DNA of 64,000 bases from Clostridia bacterium. GTDB taxonomy: Bacteria; Bacillota; Clostridia; Christensenellales; CAG-138. Within the stretch, counting starts at the first letter, position 1. Every line of letters starts with the position of its first letter. Position numbers and translations under genes: made by a program. The notes under the pieces were generated by a model. It did no database searches. It was not told the DNA's origin and was given only the letters and a program-made list of their open reading frames with translations. Shown one piece after another: positions 45,837-53,828 of the stretch. The stretch covers positions 1-64,000 of the forward strand of contig JAFXVP010000045.1 in the NCBI GenBank assembly GCA_017524445.1, written 5' to 3'.

Positions 45837-47258
45837 ATGAAAACCATCACGATCGCACCGCTTTCCACGCCGAAAACGCTGACCCGCGCCGCGTGGGACG
45901 CGATTTTGTGCGCAGAAACGCTGTATCTGCAGACGACCGAGCATCCGTCCGCAAAACCGGTCCTCGACGCCGGGCTTGCGTTCGTTTCGATGGACGATCT
46001 CTATGAGACCGCGGAAGACTTCGACGCGCTGAACGACGCGATCGCCGAAAGACTCACGTCCGGCGGCGGCTGCGTTTACGCCGTCATGGGCGACGGCTGC
46101 TTTGCGCAGCTTCCCGCCATCGGGAAAGCAGCGAAGAAAAGGGGCTTCCGCATCGACGTGCTGCCGGGCGTTTCGTATGCAAAGGCAGCGTTTCCCGCAG
46201 TGCAGGACGCGTTGGCTTGTACGGCACGCACGCTTCCGAAGCGCGTTGATCCTTCTGTGCCGCTGCTTGTGCAGGAACTTGACAGTCCGATCATTGCGGG
46301 GGAGGTGAAGCTCGCGCTTTCCGAGATCTGGCCGGACGAATGGCCTGTTACGCTTGCGACGCTGCAGCCGGACGGGCACTACGCGTTCCGCACATTCCCG
46401 CTTTCGGAGCTTGACCGGCGGCGTACGCTGTTCGCCGGATCGGTGCTGTACGTCAAACCCGCGTCATTTGAAGAACGCACGCGCTACGGATATTACGATC
46501 TCGTCGCCGTGATGCGGCGGCTTCGCGCGCCGGGCGGATGCCCGTGGGACCGCGAGCAGACGCACGAGAGCCTGAAGGGCGATCTCATCGAAGAATGCTA
46601 CGAGCTGAACGACGCGATCGACGAGCAGGACGACGCGCATATCGTCGAGGAACTCGGCGACGTGCTGATGGACGTCGTGTTTCATTCGACGATCGCGGAC
46701 GAGCAGGGGCGGTTCAACGAGAACGACGTTGCGGACGGCATCGTCAAAAAGCTGGTCTACCGTCATCCGCACGTGTTCGGCACGGAACATGTTGACAGTA
46801 CCGCCGACGTGCTTGTAAAGTGGGACGAGCTCAAACAGAAAGAAAAGAACCAAAAGACGCAGAAGGAAGTCCTCTGCGCGGTGCCGAAGCGCTTCCCGGC
46901 GCTGATGCGGTCGAGCAAGGTGCAGAAGCGCGCCCGCAAGGTCGGCTTCGACTGGAACAACGCGGACGAGGCAATGCCAAAGGTCTATGAGGAGCTTGAC
47001 GAACTGAAAACCGCCATGCAGGGGGACTGGAACCTCCCGGAGGAAGCGGGCGATCTTCTGTTTGCGGTCGTCAACGTTGTGCGGCTGCTCGGGCTTGACT
47101 GCGAACAGATCCTGCACGACGCAACGGATAAGTTCATCACACGGTTCGGACGGATGGAGGAAATTGCCGCGGCGGATGGCAAGGAGTTAAAGGACCTTCC
47201 GCTGTCGGAACAGGACAAGTACTGGGAAAAGGCTAAAAAATCCCTGTTTTCCGAGTAA
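45837..47258 (+). CDS. mazG: YabN-type protein: tetrapyrrole methylase-like domain plus MazG
   Basis: 473 residues from the ATG at 45837 (AAGGAG before it). N-terminal 200 residues follow the SAM-dependent methylase fold (VYAVMGDGCFAQLPAI, VLPGVSYAKAAF), but the signature is weak. Residues about 215-470 are MazG: LRAPGGCPWDREQTHESL, EECYELNDAID, EELGDVLMDVVFH, and the second MazG unit EEAGDLLFAVVNVVRLL. MazG hydrolyses NTPs to NMPs and pyrophosphate. Follows spoVB and precedes HU. Confidence 0.93.
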   Translation: MKTITIAPLSTPKTLTRAAWDAILCAETLYLQTTEHPSAKPVLDAGLAFVSMDDLYETAEDFDALNDAIAERLTSGGGCVYAVMGDGCFAQLPAIGKAAKKRGFRIDVLPGVSYAKAAFPAVQDALACTARTLPKRVDPSVPLLVQELDSPIIAGEVKLALSEIWPDEWPVTLATLQPDGHYAFRTFPLSELDRRRTLFAGSVLYVKPASFEERTRYGYYDLVAVMRRLRAPGGCPWDREQTHESLKGDLIEECYELNDAIDEQDDAHIVEELGDVLMDVVFHSTIADEQGRFNENDVADGIVKKLVYRHPHVFGTEHVDSTADVLVKWDELKQKEKNQKTQKEVLCAVPKRFPALMRSSKVQKRARKVGFDWNNADEAMPKVYEELDELKTAMQGDWNLPEEAGDLLFAVVNVVRLLGLDCEQILHDATDKFITRFGRMEEIAAADGKELKDLPLSEQDKYWEKAKKSLFSE

Positions 47259-47274
47259 AAAAGCAAATTAGGGC

Positions 47275-47303
47275 TTGACGAACGGGGATTTGGTTGTTAA
47301 AAT
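47275..47303 (+). promoter_or_regulatory. Sigma-A promoter of hup
   Basis: TTGACG, 17 bases, TAAAAT. Strong-looking, fits an abundant protein. Confidence 0.87.
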
Positions 47304-47360
47304 AGGCTCTGCTCGTCAAGAGTACAAACACTTTTGAAAATCATTTACGGAGGAATAATC

Positions 47361-47633
47361 ATGAACAAGACTGAACTCATCGCGGCAGTTGCAGAGAAGA
47401 GCGAACTGTCCAAGAAGGACGCAGAGAAGGCCGTCAACGCGGTCGTTACCACCATCGTCGAAGCGCTCAAGGCGAACGAGAAGGTTTCCGTCGTCGGTTT
47501 CGGCTCCTTTGAGACCAAGACCCGTCCGGCACGCAAGGGCCACAACCCGGCAACCGGCAAGGAGATCGAGATCGCGGCGACCAAGGCGGCTGCGTTCAAG
47601 GCTGGCAAGGCTCTGAAGGACGCTCTCAACTGA
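47361..47633 (+). CDS. hup: HU-family DNA-binding protein
   Basis: 90 residues from the ATG at 47361 (GGAGG before it). [50 protein letters not shown] are all typical. Nucleoid protein. Its codon use is clean and biased as for highly expressed genes. Own promoter, though next to yabN. Confidence 0.97.
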   Translation: MNKTELIAAVAEKSELSKKDAEKAVNAVVTTIVEALKANEKVSVVGFGSFETKTRPARKGHNPATGKEIEIAATKAAAFKAGKALKDALN

Positions 47634-47703
47634 TCGAAACGATACACAAAAGGGATCGCAGGTTCCCCCACCACGGATATGGAAGGGGAATGGTGATAGA
47701 TGT

Positions 47704-47741
47704 GGTGCAGCTTGGAAACGTGCTGCACCGTTTCATTTTAT
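47704..47741 (+). terminator. Terminator downstream of hup
   Basis: GGTGCAGC, loop, GCTGCACC and GTTTCATTTTAT. Between the stop and this hairpin lies a possible pseudoknot (see findings). Confidence 0.7.
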
Positions 47742-47788
47742 ACAGTGCGCTTTTCACGTCGGAACGGACGTTGAAAAAGCTTTTTTGC

Positions 47789-47817
47789 TTGCGTCAGAAC
47801 CGCGTCCGATATATAAT
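47789..47817 (+). promoter_or_regulatory. Candidate promoter of the glycine-zipper gene
   Basis: TTGCGT, 17 bases, TATAAT. Confidence 0.6.
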
Positions 47818-47834
47818 AAGCGGAAACCTTCGGG

Positions 47835-48041
47835 GTGGAAAGCGCGATCCGGGCAAGCAACAAGCTGGAGTACGAGCGCAGGAAGGCAGAAGCCCGGAAG
47901 GAAGCCGAACAGGCTATCGCCATGGGCACGATCGTCGGCGGCGCGGTCGGCGGGGCAGCGGGCGCGGTAGCCGGCGCGGCTATGGGCAAGCAACGTGCAG
48001 AGGAAATCATGGAAGATTTCCGGGAGCAAAACACCCCGTAA
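47835..48041 (+). CDS. Small glycine-zipper protein
   Basis: 68 residues from a GTG start. Charged N-terminal half with a basic-acidic helix (RASNKLEYERRKAEARKEAE), then IAMGTIVGGAVGGAAGAVAGAAMG, a glycine zipper able to span or insert in a membrane, and a charged tail. In-frame stop just upstream leaves GTG as the only usual start; no good RBS (GGGG only). The promoter and start fit each other, so a real small gene is likely but not certain. Possibly a membrane-associated oligomer. Confidence 0.5.
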   Translation: MESAIRASNKLEYERRKAEARKEAEQAIAMGTIVGGAVGGAAGAVAGAAMGKQRAEEIMEDFREQNTP

Positions 48042-48072
48042 ATCAAGCAAAGGGGTATATACAACCAACTGA

Positions 48073-48106
48073 AAAGAGCATCACGGAACCGTCCGTGGTG
48101 CTCTTC
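48073..48106 (+). terminator. Hairpin after the glycine-zipper gene
   Basis: AAGAGCATCACGGA, four-base loop, TCCGTGGTGCTCTT. Strong stem but no clear T run, so termination is only probable. Confidence 0.5.
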
Positions 48107-48351
48107 CGGTAAGTTTCTTTCCTTCCGCCTCATTTGTGCTCGTTTTGCATTTTTCCACATACAAAACTGAAGAAATAGAATACAACATCATTCATGTTTA
48201 CAAAAACGGCAGAAAAAAATCAGAGAGCATTCACTCCCTCCGAAACTTTTTGCCCTTACTGTGCACTCTGATATGTGCGCTTCCTTATCAGTGCGTCCAA
48301 TTCGCGATCCTTTTTCATTTATTGACATATTGTTAACAGTGCGCAAAAATG

Positions 48352-48380
48352 TTTACCGGTCGAAATAAAGATGGTATAAT
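48352..48380 (+). promoter_or_regulatory. Sigma-A promoter of the secreted Big_2 protein
   Basis: TTTACC, 17 bases, TATAAT. Confidence 0.75.
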
Positions 48381-48440
48381 TTACTATCATACATAAAGCA
48401 CGGGACAGCGGAATCACGTGCAGGAGAGTGAGGACATCGG

Positions 48441-50069
48441 ATGAAAAAAGCCTGCATGATCATACTTGTCGTATTGCTGATCGGGATATCGTTTCCCGTA
48501 AAGGCGGAGACGCGCGGCAGCGTGGGCATCGCGACGCGCGAGGAGCTCGAAAGGATCGCGGAGAATCCGGGCGGCGATTATTATCTGGCCGCGGATATCG
48601 ACCTCGGCGGGGAGCCGTGGACGCCGATCCCGTTTTCCGGTACGCTGGACGGAAAAGAACATACGATCGGCAACCTGACCGTGGAAACGACCGGTGCGGA
48701 AACACGTCAGACCTACGACGGAAACACGGTATATTATGAGACGTCGTTTGCGGGACTGTTCTCGACCGTTACGGATGCGAACATTCACGATCTGAATCTT
48801 CTGAACGCAAAGATCCTGATCGATACGGATCTCAACTGCTTTACGGGCGCGATTGCCGGGTATGCGTCCGCTTCCGTTTTCAAGGATTGCCGGGTGATGA
48901 CGCGAAGCAAACTGACGATCACATCGAAATGCGCGGGCATCAGCGGCATGGTCGGCTTTGCCGAAAACTGCGTCATGGATCAGTGCACGGTCGAAGCGGA
49001 GTTAAGCTTTATCGATACGAATCAAGACACAAGGTGCGAGGAGTTTCTCGGCGGCGTCTATGCGTCGGGATACAGCGAGGTCAAGAACTGCAGCGTATTT
49101 ACGCGCGGGTATGCCGAAATCTACGGGTATGCGCATAACGGCGGTATCGTCGGCATGTACAAGATCGCGCGCGGGGTCACCGTTCGCGGGATGCTTGCCA
49201 TACGCGATTCAAGCGTCGACGCGGAGATCCGCTTTTTTGAGGTCGTACCGGATAAGCGCGCGTACTGCGAGCCGCTGCTCGGCGAAAACCGCGGGTTCGA
49301 CTGTTTCCTGTCGCACAACACCGTGCTGCATTTTGACTATACGTACGACGACACCGCAAAACCGGAACGTCCGGAGCTGTGCGAATCGCCGTCCTATCAA
49401 AAAGTCGTTGCGCAGCAGCCTTGCACGGAATGGGGCTATACGACCTATACGTGCGAACATTGCGGATACAGCTATCGCGACGATTACACGCTCCCGCAGC
49501 ATACCTATGAGGCGGAGAGAACGGAGCCGACCTGCACAAAAGACGGACAGGCGGTTTATACCTGTATTTACTGCGGAGATCAATATACCGAAAAGCTTCC
49601 CGCCACAGGGCACGTGCCCGGAGAGTGGACGGTCACAAAGGAACCCGAAAAGGGTACAGAGGGACAGGAGGAGATCCTTTGCACGGTCTGCGGGACCGTG
49701 CTGGATACACGGCTGATCCCCGCTTTGATGGAGGAGCCGGAACCGACGGCGGCAGCCGAGCCGGTCATAGTCAGTATAACGGCCATCGAGCTTCAGGAAA
49801 CGGCGATCGAACTGCAGACAGGCGAGAGCGCGGCGCTGCATATTTCGATCGAGCCGTATGACGCGCCGCTTGATATGATGCGGTTCGAAAGCTCCGATCC
49901 GAGCGTGGCCAGCGTCGACTATGAGGGACATATCAAAGGGCTGTATCCCGGGACTGCCGTGATCCACGCATACACTTCGGACGGCGTTGAAGCGACCTGC
50001 TCCGTGATCGTGACGGCAGCGCCGAAGGAGGAGAAGCACGGGCTGTTCTCCTGGCTGCGCTGCGGATAA
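48441..50069 (+). CDS. Secreted surface protein with Big_2 domain
   Basis: 542 residues. Signal peptide at 1-22 (MKKACMIILVVLLIGISFPVKA). Residues about 25-270 resemble beta-helix/GLUG-type proteins: DYYLAADIDLGGEPWTPIPF, GTLDGKEHTIGNL. Then a pair of CxxC half-sites of the type CEHCGYSYRDDY ... CIYCGDQYTEKLPATGH, a pattern common in surface proteins of gut Clostridia, and a C-terminal bacterial Ig-like (Big_2) domain (IELQTGESAALHISIEPYDAP, SSDPSVASVDYEGHIKGLYPGTAVI). No sortase motif. Probably a cell-surface or secreted adhesin-type protein; role unknown. Confidence 0.85.
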   Translation: MKKACMIILVVLLIGISFPVKAETRGSVGIATREELERIAENPGGDYYLAADIDLGGEPWTPIPFSGTLDGKEHTIGNLTVETTGAETRQTYDGNTVYYETSFAGLFSTVTDANIHDLNLLNAKILIDTDLNCFTGAIAGYASASVFKDCRVMTRSKLTITSKCAGISGMVGFAENCVMDQCTVEAELSFIDTNQDTRCEEFLGGVYASGYSEVKNCSVFTRGYAEIYGYAHNGGIVGMYKIARGVTVRGMLAIRDSSVDAEIRFFEVVPDKRAYCEPLLGENRGFDCFLSHNTVLHFDYTYDDTAKPERPELCESPSYQKVVAQQPCTEWGYTTYTCEHCGYSYRDDYTLPQHTYEAERTEPTCTKDGQAVYTCIYCGDQYTEKLPATGHVPGEWTVTKEPEKGTEGQEEILCTVCGTVLDTRLIPALMEEPEPTAAAEPVIVSITAIELQETAIELQTGESAALHISIEPYDAPLDMMRFESSDPSVASVDYEGHIKGLYPGTAVIHAYTSDGVEATCSVIVTAAPKEEKHGLFSWLRCG

Positions 50070-50082
50070 CAGAGCGTATACG

Positions 50083-50115
50083 AAAAGACAGGCATTTTCC
50101 GTGCCCGTCTTTTTT
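50083..50115. terminator. Terminator between the Big_2 gene and the MFS gene
   Basis: AAAAGAC(A)GGCA pairs with TGCC(C)GTCTTTTTT; T runs on both strands for the convergent genes. Confidence 0.87.
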
Positions 50116-50129
50116 CGTTCGTGCAATTA

Positions 50130-51446
50130 TTACGTTTGTACAATTATGCTGGCTCCGGATTTGTGCGTGCGGGAAAGCTCGATCCCGATCACGATCGCGA
50201 TCGGCAAAAGGACGATGCCCGCCCAGAGGAAGATGTTCGCGTTCGGAATGAAGGAATACGTTCCGTCGTCGTTCAGAACCGTTTCCGCACCTTTTAAGAC
50301 CAACTTTCCGATCTCGGGGCCGATCACACCGGGGATCAGCACCTGCGCGATGATGCGAAGCCCCTGAAACCGTCCCGCCATGCCGATCGGCGTACAGTCG
50401 CGGATGCGCGCGCCGAACACCGCCATGCCGCAAAGATACCCGCACATCATCAGAAGCGAACCGAGGAAAACGAGCGCCGTATGACGGAACAGGAACAGAA
50501 CGGCATACCCGAGCAGCAGCACGAGCAGCGCCGGGATCAGCGTTTTCCGGTACCCAAGCTTGTCATACAGTCGCCCGTAGAACGCGGTCGCGATCGCCGC
50601 AAGGATGATCGCGGGCGCCATGATGAGCACGTAGTTGTCGAGGTGCAGCGCTTCGGTATAGTAGAGGATCAGATACGGCATGAAGACCTGGATCGAAATG
50701 CCGAAGATCGTAAAGCAGATCAGCGAAAGATACAGGTCCGGGTTCTCGCGCATGACGCGCGGACGGAAGCCGTAAAAGAGCGTTTTAAAGTAGCCGTCCG
50801 GCTGCGGCTCGGGTTTTGCCGTTTCGTCGATCAGGAAGAAGCCGAGCGCGCCGGAAACGAGCACGATCGCGCCGATCGCGATGAACAGGATCGTCCAGTG
50901 CGCGGGGTTTTTCTTGTCGATCCACATCGTTCCGCCGAAGACCGCGAGGATCGCCATCAGCGGCATCATGGCGTTGATGCCTTCCGCTTTGCCGCGATTC
51001 GTTTCGTCCGTGCTGTCGGTGAGCCACGCGTTGAAGCACGCGTCGTTCGCGGAAGACCCGAAGAACGTCATGACGCAGTCGAACACGATCACGAGCGTCA
51101 CGCCGATCGCGGCGGCTTTTGCGGCGCCTTGCGCGGCGGAAGGGAAGAGCTTTGCGATCCAATCAACGCGCAGGAACGCAAAGCACAGAATCGAAACGCC
51201 CCAAAGCAGATACCCGACCGTGATGAACGCCTTGCGCTTTCCGAGCCGGTCGGAGGCCGCGCCGACAAACAGCGTCGTCAGCGTCGCGGCGACGGCGCTT
51301 GCCTGTACCATCAGCGCGATATCGCTCTGCGACGCGTTGAACATGTGGTAGATAAAGACGTTGAAATACATGTTTTCAACGACCCACGCGATCTGTCCGA
51401 TCAGGCTGAAAACGAACAGCGCGATCCAGAAGCGTTTATTTTTCAT
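50130..51446 (-). CDS. MFS transporter in the galactose operon
   Basis: 438 residues, 12 membrane helices. The MFS loop A signature SDRLGKRKAF lies between helices 2 and 3, and again YDKLGYRKTL in the second half. The WVVENMYFNVFIY N terminus resembles SLC45/GPH-like sugar transporters of Clostridia. Ends the operon galM-galK-MFS, so galactose or a galactoside is the likely substrate. Starts 3 bases after the galK stop with RBS GGAGG. Confidence 0.85.
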   Translation of the reverse strand: MKNKRFWIALFVFSLIGQIAWVVENMYFNVFIYHMFNASQSDIALMVQASAVAATLTTLFVGAASDRLGKRKAFITVGYLLWGVSILCFAFLRVDWIAKLFPSAAQGAAKAAAIGVTLVIVFDCVMTFFGSSANDACFNAWLTDSTDETNRGKAEGINAMMPLMAILAVFGGTMWIDKKNPAHWTILFIAIGAIVLVSGALGFFLIDETAKPEPQPDGYFKTLFYGFRPRVMRENPDLYLSLICFTIFGISIQVFMPYLILYYTEALHLDNYVLIMAPAIILAAIATAFYGRLYDKLGYRKTLIPALLVLLLGYAVLFLFRHTALVFLGSLLMMCGYLCGMAVFGARIRDCTPIGMAGRFQGLRIIAQVLIPGVIGPEIGKLVLKGAETVLNDDGTYSFIPNANIFLWAGIVLLPIAIVIGIELSRTHKSGASIIVQT

Positions 51447-51449
51447 GCG

Positions 51450-52640
51450 TCAGTCCTCCAAAGTCAATTCATAGACCCCGCGCCTGCGGACCGAGAGCGG
51501 ATGGCACGCGCCGGGCGCAAGCACGCGGTCCATGCCTGCGCAGAAGTCGTCCAGCATGTCGTTCGGCACGATCGCAAGCACCGTTCCGGCAAACCCGCCG
51601 CCGTGCACACGCACCGCACCGTGTCCGTTCAGCAGTTTTTTCGCGTAGTTGATCGTAAACGCGACCGCCTGCGCGTTCTCGTGCCCATCGGCGATCACGT
51701 TCTGCAAAAGCGTATAGGACGATTCGCCGGATGCATTCAGCGCGGCGAGGAACGCGTCGAAATCGTTCCGCTCGAGCGCGGATTTGGCTTCGAGCACGCG
51801 CTTGTTCTCGTCAAAAACGTGCATCGCACGCAGCACCGCGCGGTCGCCGAACATGCGGCGAAGCACCGGCAGCGCTGCATAGAAATCGTTCTCGTTCACG
51901 TCGCGCAGCGCCGTCGCGCCGAAGAACGCGTCGATCGCGGAAAGCTCGCGAGGGATCGCGGCGTAGCAGTCGGTGAGGTTCGCGTGATCCGCGCCGGTGT
52001 CAATGATGACGAGGGCGTGACCGGAGGAGGCAAAGTCATAGTTGATGCGCACCGCAACGGGCACGGCAGGATCGGAGAAGTCGAAGAACTGAATGCCGCC
52101 CAACGCGCAGGCCATTTGATCGAGCAGACCGGAGGGCTTGCCGAAAAAGACGTTCTCCGCGCGCTGTCCGATCATGGCAAGGCCTATCTCGTCGAGATCG
52201 CCGTCCAGATAGAATCCTTCCATCACGCCCGCAAGCAGCACCTCGATCGCCGCGGACGAGCTTAACCCACTGCCGGAAAGCACGTTGGACACGACGTAGA
52301 TATCGAGCCCGAACGGGTTCGCGCCGCGCTGAACAATGCCGCTCAGAACCCCGCGCAGAAGCGCCGTCGTTGTGCCGTATTCATTCGGGTCCGGCGTCAG
52401 CGCGTCGAGCGCGACCGAGCAGGCGGGGAAACCCTTTGAAATGAGACGAATCTCTTCCCGGTCGTTTCTTGCGGCAAGCGCGACGGCGGACAGATTCACG
52501 CCGCAGGCGAGCACCAGCCCGTGCTGATGGTCGGTATGATTGCCGATGAGCTCGCTTCTTCCGCACGCGGTGAACGCTCGCTTTGCGGGACGACCGAACG
52601 CCGCCTCAAATTCTTTGCGCATATTGTCGATGGATTCCAT
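51450..52640 (-). CDS. galK: Galactokinase
   Basis: 396 residues from the ATG at 52640 (AGGAG 8 bases before). GHMP signatures: GRSELIGNHTDHQHG, VLSGSGLSSSAA (the phosphate loop) and VHGGGFAGTV. In the sugar-binding signature the usual GEHTDYN is GNHTDHQ, a Glu to Asn change that is frequent in gut Clostridia. Catalytic Asp in SGLLDQMA. ATP-dependent 1-phosphorylation of galactose. Immediately downstream of galM. Confidence 0.93.
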   Translation of the reverse strand: MESIDNMRKEFEAAFGRPAKRAFTACGRSELIGNHTDHQHGLVLACGVNLSAVALAARNDREEIRLISKGFPACSVALDALTPDPNEYGTTTALLRGVLSGIVQRGANPFGLDIYVVSNVLSGSGLSSSAAIEVLLAGVMEGFYLDGDLDEIGLAMIGQRAENVFFGKPSGLLDQMACALGGIQFFDFSDPAVPVAVRINYDFASSGHALVIIDTGADHANLTDCYAAIPRELSAIDAFFGATALRDVNENDFYAALPVLRRMFGDRAVLRAMHVFDENKRVLEAKSALERNDFDAFLAALNASGESSYTLLQNVIADGHENAQAVAFTINYAKKLLNGHGAVRVHGGGFAGTVLAIVPNDMLDDFCAGMDRVLAPGACHPLSVRRRGVYELTLED

Positions 52641-52642
52641 GT

Positions 52643-53626
52643 TCAATTCTCCTTGTATAAAAACTGATATCTTGTTGTTCGTTCCGAAAGCACGCGTTGC
52701 GGCGTAAGCACGTTTTCTTCCGCAATCGGTTGGTTCGGCATTGCCTGTCGTCCCTCGGTCTCAAGACAGACCGCGCCGAACGGACGGTAGACCGCGCCGC
52801 CCTTGCCGGGGCGTTCCGAAAGATACTTTGCATTGTAGAACTGCACAGCCTTGCAGTCCGTTCCGATCTCCATCCCGATCCCGATGGTTCCGAAAAGCCG
52901 GAGGGTATCGCCGGAAAGCACGAAACTGTGATCGTACACATCCCCGATCTCGCGCACGGTCCGGAAATCGAATCGCGTACCTGCGACATCCGTCTCGCCG
53001 TTCGTCGGGATGGCGTCGGGTCCCACCGGCACGTAGCGGTCGGCGGGGATCAAAAGCCGGTGCTTTCGCGTATCGCCCGCGTCGTGCCCGTTCAGATTCC
53101 AGTACGCGTGATTGGTCGGGTTCCAAGCGGTCACGCGGTCCGACGCGCCGGTATACTCGATCGAAAGCGCATCGTCGGACAAGGTATAGATCGCAAAACA
53201 GCGGCACTCGCCGGGGAAGCCCTCCTCGCCGTCCGGCGAAACGATGGAAAACGTGACCGTATCGTCACCGACCGTCGCGTCCCAGACACGCTTGTCAAAC
53301 CCGACGAGCCCGCCGTGCAGCTGATTCTTGCCCTCGTTTGCGGTGACGGGGAAGGCGTCGGTCCCGATCCGCAGAACGGAATCCGGGATGCGTCCTGCAA
53401 ACCGCCCGATCGACGCGCCGACGTACCCGTCGTTTTGCTCGTATTCCTCAACCGTATCGTAGCCGAGCGCGATATCGATCCGTTCGCCTTTGTGCGGAAG
53501 CACGACCGACTGCAGCGTCGCGCCGTAATCAAGCAAGGTCACAGCGATCCCCTGATCATTTTCGATCGTGTACGCATAAACGTCTTCGCCGTTCCTTGTC
53601 ACTCCGAAATGTCTTTTCGTTACCAT
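52643..53626 (-). CDS. galM: Aldose 1-epimerase (mutarotase)
   Basis: 327 residues. YGATLQSVVLP, NEGKNQLHGG, NPTNHAYWNLNG (catalytic His) and VCLETEGRQAMPNQP (catalytic Glu). Converts beta- to alpha-galactose for GalK. First gene of galM-galK-MFS; RBS GGGGAG. No CRP or operator site is clear. Confidence 0.95.
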   Translation of the reverse strand: MVTKRHFGVTRNGEDVYAYTIENDQGIAVTLLDYGATLQSVVLPHKGERIDIALGYDTVEEYEQNDGYVGASIGRFAGRIPDSVLRIGTDAFPVTANEGKNQLHGGLVGFDKRVWDATVGDDTVTFSIVSPDGEEGFPGECRCFAIYTLSDDALSIEYTGASDRVTAWNPTNHAYWNLNGHDAGDTRKHRLLIPADRYVPVGPDAIPTNGETDVAGTRFDFRTVREIGDVYDHSFVLSGDTLRLFGTIGIGMEIGTDCKAVQFYNAKYLSERPGKGGAVYRPFGAVCLETEGRQAMPNQPIAEENVLTPQRVLSERTTRYQFLYKEN

Positions 53627-53654
53627 GCATATATCTCCCCAATACAGATAATCA

Positions 53655-53684
53655 TATTATACAGAACGCGCCGGTAAAACGCAA
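53655..53684 (-). promoter_or_regulatory. Promoter of galM-galK-MFS
   Basis: On the minus strand TTGCGT, 18 bases, TATAAT. Confidence 0.65.
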
Positions 53685-53696
53685 CGATTTCGGCGC

Positions 53697-53721
53697 AAAA
53701 AAGAGAACGCGTCACGCGTTC
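53697..53721 (-). terminator. Terminator of the GT4-acyltransferase operon
   Basis: On the minus strand GAACGCG, TGA, CGCGTTC, then TCTTTTTT. Confidence 0.9.
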
Positions 53722-53745
53722 CCATAGCATTTCGGACCTTTCATG

Positions 53746-53826
53746 TGTCATTCTGAGCGCAAGCGAAGGATCTTTTGCATTGCGTTGAACAAAGATCCTT
53801 CGTCGGATTCATCTCCCCGGATGACA
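53746..53826. repeat. REP-like imperfect inverted repeat
   Basis: Begins TGTCATTCTGAGCG...GAAGGATCTTT and ends AAAGATCCTTCG...GGATGACA, two arms of an 81-base imperfect palindrome. From memory, short dispersed elements with TGTCATTCTGAGCG ends occur in many bacterial genomes. It stops just before the acyltransferase stop codon. Confidence 0.7.
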
Positions 53827-53828
53827 GT

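Larger units (their letters stand above)
48042..48440. other. AT-rich intergenic region, no supported gene
   Basis: About 400 bases. Contains the hairpin at 48073-48106 near its start and the promoter of the secreted protein at 48352. A 66-codon open frame at 48136-48336 has no RBS and a random composition. Base composition is much richer in A and T than the coding parts. I see no RNA gene. Confidence 0.5.

Noticed and set aside
48136..48336. 66-codon open frame in the AT-rich gap
   Set aside because: No RBS, no promoter in register, composition of non-coding DNA.
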